From positions 37,979 through 101,978 of the forward strand of contig NZ_JAUYZI010000023.1 of NCBI RefSeq assembly GCF_030700245.1: a DNA stretch of 64,000 bases, read 5' to 3'. A program made the translations under genes and the position numbers. The stretch is from Methylobacterium amylolyticum. GTDB taxonomy: Bacteria; Pseudomonadota; Alphaproteobacteria; Rhizobiales; Beijerinckiaceae. The number at the start of each line of letters is the position of its first letter. The stretch's first letter is position 1. The notes below the pieces were generated by a model, which did not search any database, was not told where the DNA came from, and saw nothing but the letters and a program-made list of their open reading frames with translations. Positions 17,204 to 24,919 of the stretch are shown one piece after another.

Positions 17204-18250
17204 CTACTGCGGCGGCCCCTCGGCGATCTCGGCCTCCACCGCCGCCGGGTCGAGGTCGTAGCGGCGCGAGCAGAACTCGCAGGTGATCGCGATGCGGCCG
17301 TCGTCGGCCACCATGTCCCGGCGCTCCTCGGGGGTGAACGAGCGGATCATGCCGAGCACCCGCTCGCGCGAGCACCGGCAGGTCTCGCGCACCGGCTGCC
17401 GGTCGAACACCCGCACCCCGCGCTCGTGGAACAGCCGGTAGAGCAGGCGCTCGCTCGACACGTTCGGGTCGACGAGCTCGTGGTCCTCGATCGTCGCGGT
17501 GAGCGAGCGCGCCTCCACCCAGGCATCGTCCTCGGGCGCGTCGGCGCCGAGATGGGCGTGGCCCTCCGGGATGTCGCCGGGCGGCAGGTCGGCGAGCCGG
17601 GCCCGGTCGATCGATTGCGGCAGGAACTGTACGATCAGGCCGCCCGCCCGCCAGCGGCCGGCCCCCTCCGCCACCGCCTCGGCCACCGCGAGGCGCACCT
17701 GCGTCGGGATCTGCTCGGACTGGCGGAAATACTGGTGCGCGGCCTCCTCCAGGCTCTGGCCCTCCAGGGCGACGACGCCCTGGTAGCGGCTCGCGGCCGA
17801 GCCCTGGTCGATGGTCATGGCGAGGTGGCCCGAGCCGATCAGGTCGGCGTCCTTCACCGGGCCGGAGCCCAGGGCCGCCACGCGCTCGGCGTCGAACCGG
17901 GCGGTGGCGCGCAGCCGGTCCGGCGCCTCGAAATCGACGACGATCATCTCGACGGGGCCGCCGGTCTTGGTCTGGAGCTGGAAGCGGCCCTCGAACTTCA
18001 GCGAGGCGCCGAGCAGGACGGTGAGCGCCGCCGCCTCGCCGAGCAGCCGCGCCACGGGGTCGGGATAGCCGTGCCGGCGCAGGATGGTGTCGATCGCCGG
18101 CCCGAGCCGGACCACGCGCCCGCGCACGTCCAGCGCCTCGACCGCGAAGGGCAGGACCGCGTCGTCGTCGCCCGCGTGGCCGTTTCCGGAGGTGACGGTG
18201 GTGTCCGAGGCGGTCTTCGAGGTGGTCTTCGCGGTGGTCTTCGCGGTCAT
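17204..18250 (-). CDS. hslO: Hsp33 family redox-regulated chaperone
   Basis: The 348-residue protein starts at 18250, where AAGGAG lies seven bases upstream; longer in-frame extensions lack such a site. After a Thr/Lys-rich leader of about 30 residues come Hsp33 landmarks: ALTVLLGASLKFEGRFQLQT, GPVEMIVVDFE and QGVVALEGQSLEEAAHQYF. The C-terminal zinc module has CRC (C291, C293) and CEFC (C324, C327), the four cysteines that release zinc and form disulfides on oxidation to switch on holdase activity. All four are present, so redox control should be intact. The protein is about 50 residues longer than the enteric form because of the leader and the C-terminal tail. Confidence 0.94.
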   Translation of the reverse strand: MTAKTTAKTTSKTASDTTVTSGNGHAGDDDAVLPFAVEALDVRGRVVRLGPAIDTILRRHGYPDPVARLLGEAAALTVLLGASLKFEGRFQLQTKTGGPVEMIVVDFEAPDRLRATARFDAERVAALGSGPVKDADLIGSGHLAMTIDQGSAASRYQGVVALEGQSLEEAAHQYFRQSEQIPTQVRLAVAEAVAEGAGRWRAGGLIVQFLPQSIDRARLADLPPGDIPEGHAHLGADAPEDDAWVEARSLTATIEDHELVDPNVSSERLLYRLFHERGVRVFDRQPVRETCRCSRERVLGMIRSFTPEERRDMVADDGRIAITCEFCSRRYDLDPAAVEAEIAEGPPQ

Positions 18251-18345
18251 GGCCGCTCCTTGTTCGGCCGGCGCGGGGCGCGCGGCGCTGTCGCTCGAGC
18301 GGGCGCCGCGTCGGCGGCCCGGGGATGGCGGTGTGAGGCGCGCCC

Positions 18346-19146
18346 TCAGGTGAAATGCGCGCCGACCCGGCCGAGGCCGCCGAAATCGACGCTCACCCGG
18401 TCGCCGGGGGCGATCTCCAGGGGGATCAGGCAGGTGCCGGTCGTGACCACCTGCCCGCGCCCGAGGGTCAGGCCGTGGCGCGACAGCTCGTTGGCGAGCC
18501 ATGTCAGCGCGTCGCGGGGATCGCCCAGCACGTTGGCGCCGAGCCCCTCGCGCACGAGACCCTCGCGCACGCGGTCGCCGCCGAACCGGGCGACCACCCG
18601 GTGGGCCGCGAGGTCGAGGTCGCGCCAGGAGGCCGGCGCCTCCGGGCCGAGGACGAACATGTGGGCGCAGGCGTTGTCGGCGATGAGCTGTGCCGCCCCC
18701 GCGACCGTGAAGTCGGTGAATCGCGAATCCGGGACCTCGATCGCGAGGTGCAGGCCCGCTACCGCGTCCAGCACCGCGGCCCTGTCGTAGGGCTCGGGGC
18801 GGGGCGGCAGGTCGCGGCCCATGCGGAAGGCGAACTCGGCCTCGGCCACGCGCATGCGGTTGCCCCCGAGCGGCAGGGCCGCGCCGTCGGGATGGACCAT
18901 CTCGGCGATGAGCCGCCCGGCCAGCGGCCCGTCCACCGCGATGTGCCGCTGGCCGGCCTCGCTGGTGGCGGCGATCTTCCAGCCGAACAGCGGCTCCCGG
19001 CTCAGCGCGGCGACCCCGGCCTGGATCCGGTAGCCCGCGGCGCGGTCGGCCGGGCGCAGCGGCCCGGGCAGGGCGTCGAGCGTCGTGCCGTCCCGCCAGT
19101 GGCGGACCAGCAGGTCCGATGCCTCCTGCGCATGCGCTTGATCCAC
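18346..19146 (-). CDS. 2-keto-4-pentenoate hydratase-like protein (fumarylacetoacetase fold)
   Basis: I place the start at the GTG at 19146 because GGGAGG lies seven to eight bases upstream; an ATG about 15 codons further upstream has no such site. The 266-residue product has the family pattern PADRAAGYRIQAGVA, FGWKIAATSEAGQ, the metal-binding VAEAEFAFRMGRDL, then HLAIEVPDSRF and the closing GQVVTTGTCLIPLEI. Relatives add water to 2-keto-4-pentenoate in aromatic meta-cleavage pathways. No other meta-cleavage gene is near, so the true substrate is unknown. The gene points toward hslO, 95 bases away, and has a 722-base gene-free stretch upstream. Confidence 0.86.
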   Translation of the reverse strand: MDQAHAQEASDLLVRHWRDGTTLDALPGPLRPADRAAGYRIQAGVAALSREPLFGWKIAATSEAGQRHIAVDGPLAGRLIAEMVHPDGAALPLGGNRMRVAEAEFAFRMGRDLPPRPEPYDRAAVLDAVAGLHLAIEVPDSRFTDFTVAGAAQLIADNACAHMFVLGPEAPASWRDLDLAAHRVVARFGGDRVREGLVREGLGANVLGDPRDALTWLANELSRHGLTLGRGQVVTTGTCLIPLEIAPGDRVSVDFGGLGRVGAHFT

Positions 19147-19374
19147 GGACAGCCTCCCTGGGATGTGCGGGCGGACGATCGCGCCCATGGCCCCGCGGTC
19201 ATCATCCGCGACGCGGCGCGGCGGCGATAGACCGATCGGGATGGGGCATGCGGAGCGACGCGCGTCGGCGCTGGCCGCGCACGGGATATGGTGTCGCCGA
19301 TCCTGACGCGCGAGGGCCGCCCGCTCTCCCGCTGCGTCTCGGCAGGGTCGCGCTACCGGGCATTGCCGCCCGCG

Positions 19375-19513
19375 CGTCATCCCGGGGCTCGCCGCAGGCG
19401 AGAGCCCGGGATCCAGAGACGCCGAGGCCGGGGATCTCGCACTGGCCTGCGCCCGCAGCGTGCCGCGTCGCGGGTCTGGATCCCGGGCTCGCCTGCGGCG
19501 CCCCGGGATGACG
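19375..19513. repeat. Inverted repeat with CGTCATCCCGGG ends
   Basis: The left arm (19375-19417) and right arm (19475-19513) are near-exact reverse complements, both built on CGTCATCCCGGGGC, a GCAGGCGAG core and CCCGGGATCCAGA. The loop is about 57 bases. Ends of this type (CGTCATCCCGGG...CCCGGGATGACG) recur in rhizobial genomes as far as I recall, so this is probably a dispersed non-autonomous unit. Confidence 0.82.
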
Positions 19514-19618
19514 GGTGAGACGTGGACCCGGCTGCGAGGGCCGGAAGCCCCAGGGCGGGACGGCCCGCGGGCGCACGGTCCACGACGCGGCGAGCCGAGG
19601 GGCGTTTCCGACCCTCCA

Positions 19619-19735
19619 CCTCATCCTGAGGTGCCCGCGCGAGCGGGCCTCGAAGGAGACCTCCAGGGATCGCGCGGCTGGCTGGAGGGCTCCTTCGAGG
19701 CCCCTTGCCGAGGCAAGGGGCACCTCAGGATGAGG
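19619..19735. repeat. Inverted repeat with CCTCATCCTGAGGTGC ends
   Basis: The arms begin CCTCATCCTGAGGTGCC and end GGCACCTCAGGATGAGG, with matching internal GCCTCGAAGGAG / CTCCTTCGAGGC. The small hairpin at the tip of the right arm (CCCCTTGCCGAGGCAAGGGG) differs from the one at the left tip (GCCCGCGCGAGCGGGC), so the hairpins are not copies of each other. It is distinct in sequence from the unit just before it. Confidence 0.82.
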
Positions 19736-19779
19736 GGATTGGTGGGATCGGCCGACGTAAACTCCAAACATGTCGTGTA

Positions 19780-19868
19780 CCGTGCCGCGGGCGGCCGGAG
19801 CGGCTCCAAGTCGTTGTTATGGGCCGCACTCTTACGCCGAACCGGTATCCACCTCGGCGGAGGGCGCT
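19780..19868 (-). repeat. Dispersed intergenic repeat, family A, copy 2 (inverted)
   Basis: Read on the minus strand it gives AGAGCGCCCTCCGCCGAGG, TGGATACCGGTTCGGCGTAAG and ACTTGGAGCCG, aligning with copy 1 at 10176. It abuts the argF stop codon, just as copy 1 abuts the pgl stop. Confidence 0.65.
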
Positions 19869-20849
19869 CTACAGCCCGCCCGCGCGCAGGCACCACGCCA
19901 AAATACCCTTCTGGGCGTGCAGGCGGTTCTCGGCCTCGTCGAACACCACCGAGCGCGGCCCGTCCATCACCTCGGCGGTGACCTCCTCGCCGCGGTGGGC
20001 GGGCAGGCAGTGCATGAAGATCGCGTCGCGCCCGGCCGCCGCCATCAGCTTGGCGTTCACCTGATAGGGCGAGAGCAGGTTGTGGCGGTGGCTCTCGTCG
20101 TCGTCGCCCATCGACACCCAGCAGTCGGTGACCACCGCGTCGGCGCCCTCGACCGCGGCGAAGGCGTCGGTGGTGACGTTGAGGCGCGCGCCCTCCGCCT
20201 TCGCCCAGGCGAGCAGCGACGGCGCGGGCGACAGCTCCGGCGGGCAGGCGACGTTGAGGGTGAAGTCGAACCGGGCCGCCGCGTGCGCCCAGCTCGCGAG
20301 CACGTTGTTGGCGTCCCCCGACCACGCCACGGTGCGGCCCTGGATCGGGCCGCGGTGCTCCTCGAAGGTCAGCACGTCGGCCATGATCTGGCAGGGGTGC
20401 GAGACCTTGGTCAGCGCGTTGATCACCGGCACGGTGGCGTGCTCGGCGAGCTCCAGCATCTGCCCGTGGTCGAGGATGCGGATCATGATCGCGTCGACGA
20501 AGCGCGAGAGCACCCGCGCGGTGTCGCCGATCGTCTCGCCGCGGCCGAGCTGCATCTCGGAGCCGGTGAGCATCAGGGTCTCGCCGCCCAACTCGCGCAT
20601 CGCCACGTCGAACGACACGCGGGTGCGGGTCGAGGGCCGGTCGAACACCATCGCGAGGTTCTTGCCCACCAGCGGGCGCTCGTCGGCGCGCTCGCCCTTG
20701 CGGCGGCGGGCCTTCATCGCCGCGCTGGCGTCGAGCACGCGGCGCAGGTCGGACCCGGAGAAGTCCTTGAGGTCGAGGAAATGGCGGGGGGCCGCACCTG
20801 TCGGGTGCGGGGCCGGGCCGGCGGCCCGGCCGTTCGTCTGGGCTGTCAT
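19869..20849 (-). CDS. argF: Ornithine carbamoyltransferase
   Basis: The 326-residue protein carries the family signatures in order: [20 protein letters not shown] (carbamoyl-phosphate binding), [50 protein letters not shown] (ornithine loop) and [15 protein letters not shown]. It condenses ornithine with carbamoyl phosphate to citrulline in arginine synthesis. A leader of about 20 residues (Pro, Ala, Gly) precedes the fold, so the start could be slightly later. Eighteen bases separate it from argD, which lies upstream on the same strand and supplies acetylornithine, an earlier intermediate; the two form an operon. Confidence 0.96.
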   Translation of the reverse strand: MTAQTNGRAAGPAPHPTGAAPRHFLDLKDFSGSDLRRVLDASAAMKARRRKGERADERPLVGKNLAMVFDRPSTRTRVSFDVAMRELGGETLMLTGSEMQLGRGETIGDTARVLSRFVDAIMIRILDHGQMLELAEHATVPVINALTKVSHPCQIMADVLTFEEHRGPIQGRTVAWSGDANNVLASWAHAAARFDFTLNVACPPELSPAPSLLAWAKAEGARLNVTTDAFAAVEGADAVVTDCWVSMGDDDESHRHNLLSPYQVNAKLMAAAGRDAIFMHCLPAHRGEEVTAEVMDGPRSVVFDEAENRLHAQKGILAWCLRAGGL

Positions 20850-20867
20850 CGCGAAAGGATCCCGGGC

Positions 20868-22058
20868 CTACTCGGCCGCCCCGCGCAGGGCCTCGAAGCC
20901 GGAGGCGGCCGCCTCCAGGCGCTGGACGGCGGCGTCGATCTCCGGCGCGTCGACGATCAGGGGCGGCAGCAGCCGCACCACGTTGTCGCCGGCCGGGATC
21001 ACGAGGAGATGCGCCGCGCGGGCCGCCGCGGCGAAGTCGGTGTTCGGCACGCCGAGCGCGAGGCCGATCATCAGCCCCTCGCCGCGGATCTCCTTGAACA
21101 CGTGCGGATGCCGGTCGCGCAAGGCGGCGAGCTTCTGCTTGAGCAGCAGGCCGGTGCGCGCGACCCGGTCGAGGAAGCCGTCGGCCAGCACCACGTCGAG
21201 CACGGCGTTGCCCACCGCCATCGCCAGCGGGTTGCCGCCGAAGGTGGTGCCGTGGCTGCCGGCCGTCATGCCCCGGGCGGCCTCCGCGGTGGCCAGGCAC
21301 GCGCCGAGCGGGAAGCCGCCGCCGATGCCCTTGGCCGCGCTGAGGATGTCCGGGGTCACCCCCGACCACTCGTGCGCGAACAGCCGGCCCGTGCGGCCGA
21401 GGCCGGTCTGGACCTCGTCCATGATCAGCATCAGGCCGTGGTGGTCGCAGATCTCCCGGTAGCGGCGCAGCTCCGCGGGCTGGATCACCCGCACCCCGCC
21501 CTCGCCCTGGATCGGCTCGATCATCAGCGCCGCGGTCTCGGGGCCGATCACGGCCTCCAGCGCGTCGAAGTCGCCGACCTGCACCTGATCGAAGCCCTCG
21601 ACCTTCGGCCCGAAGCCCTCGATGTACTTCTGCTGGCCGCCGGCCGCGAGGGTGGCGAGCGTCCGCCCGTGGAAGGCGCCGGCGAAGGTGACGATCCGGT
21701 AGCGCTCCGGGTTGCCGCCCGCGGCGTGGTACTTGCGCGCGACCTTGATCGCCGCCTCGTTGGCCTCCGCCCCCGAGTTGCAGAAGAACGCCACGTCCGC
21801 GAAGCTCGCCTCCACCAGCCGCCGGCCGAGGCGCTCGCCCTCGGGGATCTGGAACAGGTTCGAGACGTGCCAGAGCTTGCCCGCCTGCTCGGTCAGGGCG
21901 GCGACGAGGTGCGGGTGGGCGTGGCCGAGCGCGTTGACCGCGATCCCGGCGCCGAAATCGAGGTATCGCTCCCCGTCCTCCGCGACGAGCCAGGCGCCCT
22001 CGCCGCGCGCGAAGGCGAGCGGGGCGCGGGCGTAGGTCGGCAGAAGGGCGGATGTCAC
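20868..22058 (-). CDS. argD: Acetylornithine aminotransferase
   Basis: I place the start at the GTG at 22058 (reading [15 protein letters not shown]), with GGAG about eight bases upstream; the longer ORF from 22118 would translate part of a dispersed repeat. The 396-residue class III transaminase shows [22 protein letters not shown] N-terminal contacts ([18 protein letters not shown] here), [18 protein letters not shown], the long [14 protein letters not shown], and [14 protein letters not shown] with the PLP lysine. It interconverts N-acetylglutamate semialdehyde and N-acetylornithine. With argF immediately downstream and argE about 6 kb away, three arginine genes are split between two nearby units. 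Confidence 0.94.
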   Translation of the reverse strand: MTSALLPTYARAPLAFARGEGAWLVAEDGERYLDFGAGIAVNALGHAHPHLVAALTEQAGKLWHVSNLFQIPEGERLGRRLVEASFADVAFFCNSGAEANEAAIKVARKYHAAGGNPERYRIVTFAGAFHGRTLATLAAGGQQKYIEGFGPKVEGFDQVQVGDFDALEAVIGPETAALMIEPIQGEGGVRVIQPAELRRYREICDHHGLMLIMDEVQTGLGRTGRLFAHEWSGVTPDILSAAKGIGGGFPLGACLATAEAARGMTAGSHGTTFGGNPLAMAVGNAVLDVVLADGFLDRVARTGLLLKQKLAALRDRHPHVFKEIRGEGLMIGLALGVPNTDFAAAARAAHLLVIPAGDNVVRLLPPLIVDAPEIDAAVQRLEAAASGFEALRGAAE

Positions 22059-22087
22059 GGTCCCGTCTCCGTATCGTCGGGGTTTCG

Positions 22088-22136
22088 ACGCGCTCACGTG
22101 CGGCGAACCGGCGTCCACTTCGGCGCAGAGCGCTCC
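22088..22136 (-). repeat. Dispersed intergenic repeat, family A, copy 3 (partial, inverted)
   Basis: On the minus strand it reads GGAGCGCTCTGCGCCGAAG, TGGACGCCGGTTCGCCGCAC, then GAGCGCGTCGAAA toward argD. This is the first half of the family A unit; the GCACGATTGCA half is missing. It lies about 30-80 bases upstream of the argD start, inside the likely promoter region. Confidence 0.55.
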
Positions 22137-22326
22137 CGTGTAGCCGGCTCCAAATGAAAGTGCCGCCTCGTCACCGGGGCGGCACGCGCGCGATTACTAT
22201 GAAAGACCGCGCGCCTGTCAATCGCGCCCGGTGCGCGCCCCGTGCACGGCGGCCGTGCGGGGGGCCTTGCGCGGGCCGCGCCGGGCGTGCTCCAGAGCCC
22301 CCGAACCACAGCGAGCGGAGACGACG

Positions 22327-22812
22327 ATGAGCACGGTCGAAGGCACGGTCAAGGAACGCCTGGAGCGGCTGGGGCTCGCCCTGCCCAAGGCCGCGGCGCC
22401 TGTGGCGAACTACGTGCCGTTCGTGCGGTCGGGCAGCCTCGTGGTGATCTCGGGGCAGGTCTGCTTCGGCCCGGACGGGAAGATCGCCCCCGAGCACGCG
22501 GGCAAGGTCGGCGGCTCGGTCTCGGCGGAGGCCGGCAAGGCGGCGGCGCGGCTCTGCGCGCTCAACGTGCTCGCCCAGCTCGACGCGGCGGTGGGCGACC
22601 TCGACCGGGCGGTGGTGCAGTGCGTCCGCCTCGGCGGCTTCATCAACGCCGCCCCGGGCTTCTCGGCGGTGGCGGGCGTGATGAACGGCGCCTCCGACCT
22701 GATGGTGGAGCTGCTCGGCGACCGCGGCCGCCACGCCCGCTCGACGGTCGGCGTCGCGGAGCTGCCCCTCGACGCCGCCGTCGAGGTCGAGGCGATCTTC
22801 GAGGTGCGGTGA
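22327..22812 (+). CDS. RidA/YjgF family protein
   Basis: The 161-residue protein matches the longer, chorismate-mutase-like branch of the RidA family: ERLERLGLALPKAAAPVANY, then a strand GSLVVISGQVCFGPDG, and INAAPGFSAVAGVMNGASDL near the middle. Canonical RidA hydrolyses reactive enamines released by PLP enzymes using an arginine near the C-terminus. I do not see that arginine clearly conserved here; the equivalent region reads HARSTVGVAELPLDAAVEVE, where the Arg before STVG may fill the role. It is upstream of, and overlaps by one base (TGATG), the glycerophosphodiesterase gene. A GGAGA site precedes the ATG. Confidence 0.88.
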   Translation: MSTVEGTVKERLERLGLALPKAAAPVANYVPFVRSGSLVVISGQVCFGPDGKIAPEHAGKVGGSVSAEAGKAAARLCALNVLAQLDAAVGDLDRAVVQCVRLGGFINAAPGFSAVAGVMNGASDLMVELLGDRGRHARSTVGVAELPLDAAVEVEAIFEVR

Positions 22813-23558
22813 TGGACCTGGGCTGGCTCACCGCGCGGCCGATCGCCCATCGCGGGCTGCACGACCGGGCGGCGGGCCGGCCCGAGAACACGCTCGCCGC
22901 CGCCCGCGCGGCGGCGGCGGGGGGCTTCGCGATCGAGTGCGACGTGCAGCTCAGCGCCGACGGCGAGGCGATGGTCTTCCACGACGCGAGGCTCGGCCGG
23001 CTCACCGCGCTGGACGCGCCGGTCGGTGCGAAGACCGCCGCCGAACTCGGCGCCCTCGCGATCGCGGCAAGTGCGGAGACGATCCCGACGCTGCCGGACT
23101 TCCTCGCGGCGGTGGGGGGCGCGGTTCCGGTGATCGTCGAGATCAAGTCGCGCTACGACGGCGACCTCCGGCTCGCCCGGCGCGCGGCGGAGGTGGCCGC
23201 CGCCCAGGCCGGGCCGGTGGCGCTGAAATCCTTCGATCCCCAGGTGGTGGCGGCGCTGCGCGACCTCGTCCCCGAAAGGATCCCGCGGGGGATCGTGAGC
23301 GAGACCACGCAGGACGACCCCGTCTACGCGGCGCTGCCGGGATCCCTGCGCCGGGCGCTGTCCGACCTGCTGCACTTCGCCGAGACCCGGCCCGACTTCC
23401 TGTCCTGGCGGGTCGACGACCTGCCCTGCGCGCCGACCACCCTGTGCCGCCTGCTCGGCCGGCTGCCGGTGATGGCCTGGACGGTGCGCACCCCCGAGCA
23501 GCGCGCGCGCGCCGCCGCCCACGCCGACCAGATGGTGTTCGAGGGCTTCGTGCCCTGA
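22812..23558 (+). CDS. Glycerophosphodiester phosphodiesterase family protein
   Basis: The 248-residue TIM-barrel protein has the GDPD signature set: IAHRGLHDRAAG with the catalytic His, RPENTLAAARAAAAGGFAIECDVQLS with the metal-binding Glu and Asp, and AMVFHDARLGRLT with the second catalytic His. Later strands are IVEIKSRYDGD and a C-terminal MAWTVRTPEQ. It should hydrolyse glycerophosphodiesters to glycerol-3-phosphate and an alcohol. No signal peptide is seen, so it should act in the cytoplasm on recycled phospholipid head groups. It is translationally coupled to the RidA-type gene before it. Confidence 0.9.
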   Translation: MDLGWLTARPIAHRGLHDRAAGRPENTLAAARAAAAGGFAIECDVQLSADGEAMVFHDARLGRLTALDAPVGAKTAAELGALAIAASAETIPTLPDFLAAVGGAVPVIVEIKSRYDGDLRLARRAAEVAAAQAGPVALKSFDPQVVAALRDLVPERIPRGIVSETTQDDPVYAALPGSLRRALSDLLHFAETRPDFLSWRVDDLPCAPTTLCRLLGRLPVMAWTVRTPEQRARAAAHADQMVFEGFVP

Positions 23559-23563
23559 GGTGC

Positions 23564-23584
23564 CGGGCCGGCGTGCCCGGCCCG
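23564..23584 (+). terminator. 8-bp GC hairpin after the GDPD gene
   Basis: CGGGCCGG, loop CGTGC, CCGGCCCG starts six bases past the stop codon. A pyrimidine-rich CCCCTTCTCC follows about ten bases later. It is a plausible terminator without a strong U-tract. Confidence 0.45.
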
Positions 23585-23698
23585 CGGCGCCGATCCCCTT
23601 CTCCGTTGCCTGCGCCCACTTGACCCGCGGGTGTCCCTGGCCATTTGCGAACAAATCATGAACAATGGCGCCGCACAGGGACGGGAGATGAGTCGCCG

Positions 23699-23932
23699 AT
23701 GGCACGCTACCGCTTTCACTGCACGAACGGCCTGGAATGCGTCCTCGATCCCGTGGGACGGGACATCCGGGTGCCGGAGCGCCTGCCCGAGCGGGCGCGG
23801 GCGGTGGCGCAGGGGGTGATGACGACGCTCGGCGGACGCCCGGACTGGCGCGACTGGCAGGTCACCGTCCACGACCGGACCGGCCGCCGGGTGCTGCTCC
23901 AGGCCTTCGTGCCGGACGCCGCCGCGGCGTGA
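23699..23932 (+). CDS. Small conserved protein, DUF6894-like
   Basis: The 77-residue product (MARYRFHCTNGLECVLDPVG) has the look of the short DUF6894-type proteins that are abundant in Methylobacterium: an opening MxRYxFH strand, a D-x-x-G turn, a helix rich in Arg/Ala (PERARAVAQGVMTTLGG) and a closing W-x-V-x-V-x-D-x-x-G-R strand (DWQVTVHDRTGRRVLLQ). Function is unknown. GGGAG lies 11-12 bases before the ATG; an upstream in-frame ATG at 23645 would add an unlikely leader. The family assignment is from memory of the pattern. Confidence 0.75.
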   Translation: MARYRFHCTNGLECVLDPVGRDIRVPERLPERARAVAQGVMTTLGGRPDWRDWQVTVHDRTGRRVLLQAFVPDAAAA

Positions 23933-23986
23933 TCCCCTGCCGGTGCGCGGCCAGATCCGGTGCAGATGAAGTCCGGCCCGCGACTG

Positions 23987-24015
23987 TTGACATCTGTTAA
24001 CGGTCGCGGCAGGGT
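23987..24015 (+). promoter_or_regulatory. Possible sigma-70 -35 box ahead of the toxin-like gene
   Basis: A perfect TTGACA (23987-23992) is followed 17 bases later by CAGGGT, a poor -10 match, about 27 bases before the GTG of the broken toxin-like ORF. The surrounding ATCTGTTAAC is conspicuously AT-rich for this genome and contains a GTTAAC palindrome that could be an operator. Confidence 0.3.
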
Positions 24016-24041
24016 GACGGGCGATCGAGCGAGGCTTGTCC

Positions 24042-24288
24042 GTGCCGAGGCCGAGGCATCCGAACAAGGAGATCGAGGCCGCCGTCCGGACCGCCGGAGG
24101 AGAGAGGCTGGACCCTGCGGCTCCAGGGGCACTGGGGGCGCCTGTACTGCCCCGAGCACGACCGGGACGGTTGTCAGGTCGGCGTGAACGGCACGCCGAG
24201 AAACCCCGAGGCCCATGCCCGCCAGATCCGGCGCGCCATCGATCGCTGTCCGCACTGTCGGGAGGACACGGAAGATGGATACGTTTGA
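24042..24288 (+). pseudogene. Small toxin-like protein gene with a one-base frameshift
   Basis: From the GTG at 24042 the frame reads VPRPRHPNKEIEAAVRTA. After 24095 sense continues only if one G (24096 or 24097) is skipped, giving EERGWTLRLQGHWGRLYCPE and then HDRDGCQVGVNGTPRNPEAH, ARQIRRAIDRCPHC, ending at the TGA at 24286-24288. The joined product would be about 81 residues. I recall a widespread small-protein family with the same order (P-N-K-E-I-E-A-A, GW, G-H-x-W-G, C-P, TPRNPxxHA, C) encoded directly before an HTH protein of the type found next. The tail overlaps that gene by 14 bases. Either the gene is inactivated or the base is a sequencing error. The cysteines may bind zinc. Confidence 0.6.
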
Positions 24289-24799
24289 GTTCAGCGTCGT
24301 CGCCACCGGCCTGGACCCCGGGGCCCCCGACTTCGAGGCCCGGTTCTACGAGGCGGGCTGCGACGACGCGACGATCTCCTTCCAGAAGGGGCACATCATC
24401 GTCGACTTCGCCCGCGAGGCGGAGAACATCGCCGTGGCGATCGGGTCTGCGCTCGCGGCGGTCGAGCGGGCCGGCGCGTCGGTCGAGCGGGTCGAGCCCG
24501 ATCCGCTGGTCAGCCTCGCCGACATCGCGCAGCGCACGGGGATGAGCCGGGCGGCGATGACCCAGTACGCCAAGGGGCAGCGGGCGGAGGGCTTCCCGCG
24601 GCCGGTGGCCAAGGTCACCTCGGACAGCCCGCTCTGGGACTGGGCCAGCGTCTCCCTGTGGCTGGCGCAGCGGCAGAAGCTCGGGCACGCGGAGGTGATC
24701 CGCGCGGCGGCGGTCAAGCAGGCCAACGCGGTGATCGAGGCGGGCAGCATCGACGTCGCCGAGCCGATCCGCAGGCGGCTGCGGGAGCTGGCCGCCTGA
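24275..24799 (+). CDS. HTH DNA-binding protein, partner of the broken toxin-like gene
   Basis: The 174-residue product starts at 24275 with GGAGG ten bases upstream. Residues 1-70 form an alpha/beta domain (FEFSVVATGLDPG, EAGCDDATISFQKGHIIVDF, REAENIAVAIGSALAAVERAG). Residues about 78-130 are a winged or MerR-like helix-turn-helix (LVSLADIAQRTGMSRAAMTQ, then AEGFPRPVAKV and LWDWASVSLWL). A C-terminal helix follows. This two-domain layout is common in actinobacterial and alphaproteobacterial gene pairs in which a small basic protein precedes it. By arrangement it resembles an antitoxin or autorepressor, though that role is inferred. The upstream overlap of 14 bases suggests the pair was once translated together. 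Confidence 0.8.
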   Translation: MDTFEFSVVATGLDPGAPDFEARFYEAGCDDATISFQKGHIIVDFAREAENIAVAIGSALAAVERAGASVERVEPDPLVSLADIAQRTGMSRAAMTQYAKGQRAEGFPRPVAKVTSDSPLWDWASVSLWLAQRQKLGHAEVIRAAAVKQANAVIEAGSIDVAEPIRRRLRELAA

Positions 24800-24919
24800 G
24801 GCACCGGCCGTTTCGATCCCGTCCCGGTCTCAAGCCGCGCGACGCCGCGGCGCTGGCGCGGGCCGGCGCGCGGGCCTACCACGGGCGCGTCGCGAGAAAC
24901 GAGAGAACGGATCCCGACC

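Larger units (their letters stand above)
19147..19868. other. Gene-free stretch packed with palindromic repeats
   Basis: I see no convincing gene in these 722 bases; overlapping ORFs here translate the repeats. The first 228 bases should hold the hydratase promoter. The remainder contains three different repeat units in series, listed separately at 19375, 19619 and 19780. It ends at the argF stop codon. Confidence 0.7.

Noticed and set aside
19119..19511. ORFs across the hydratase-argF gap
   Set aside because: They translate palindromic repeats in several frames and lack ribosome sites and domain motifs.
23960..24187. A 75-codon plus-strand ORF before the HTH gene
   Set aside because: It overlaps the broken toxin-like gene in another frame and has no recognisable features; the composite reading explains the region better.
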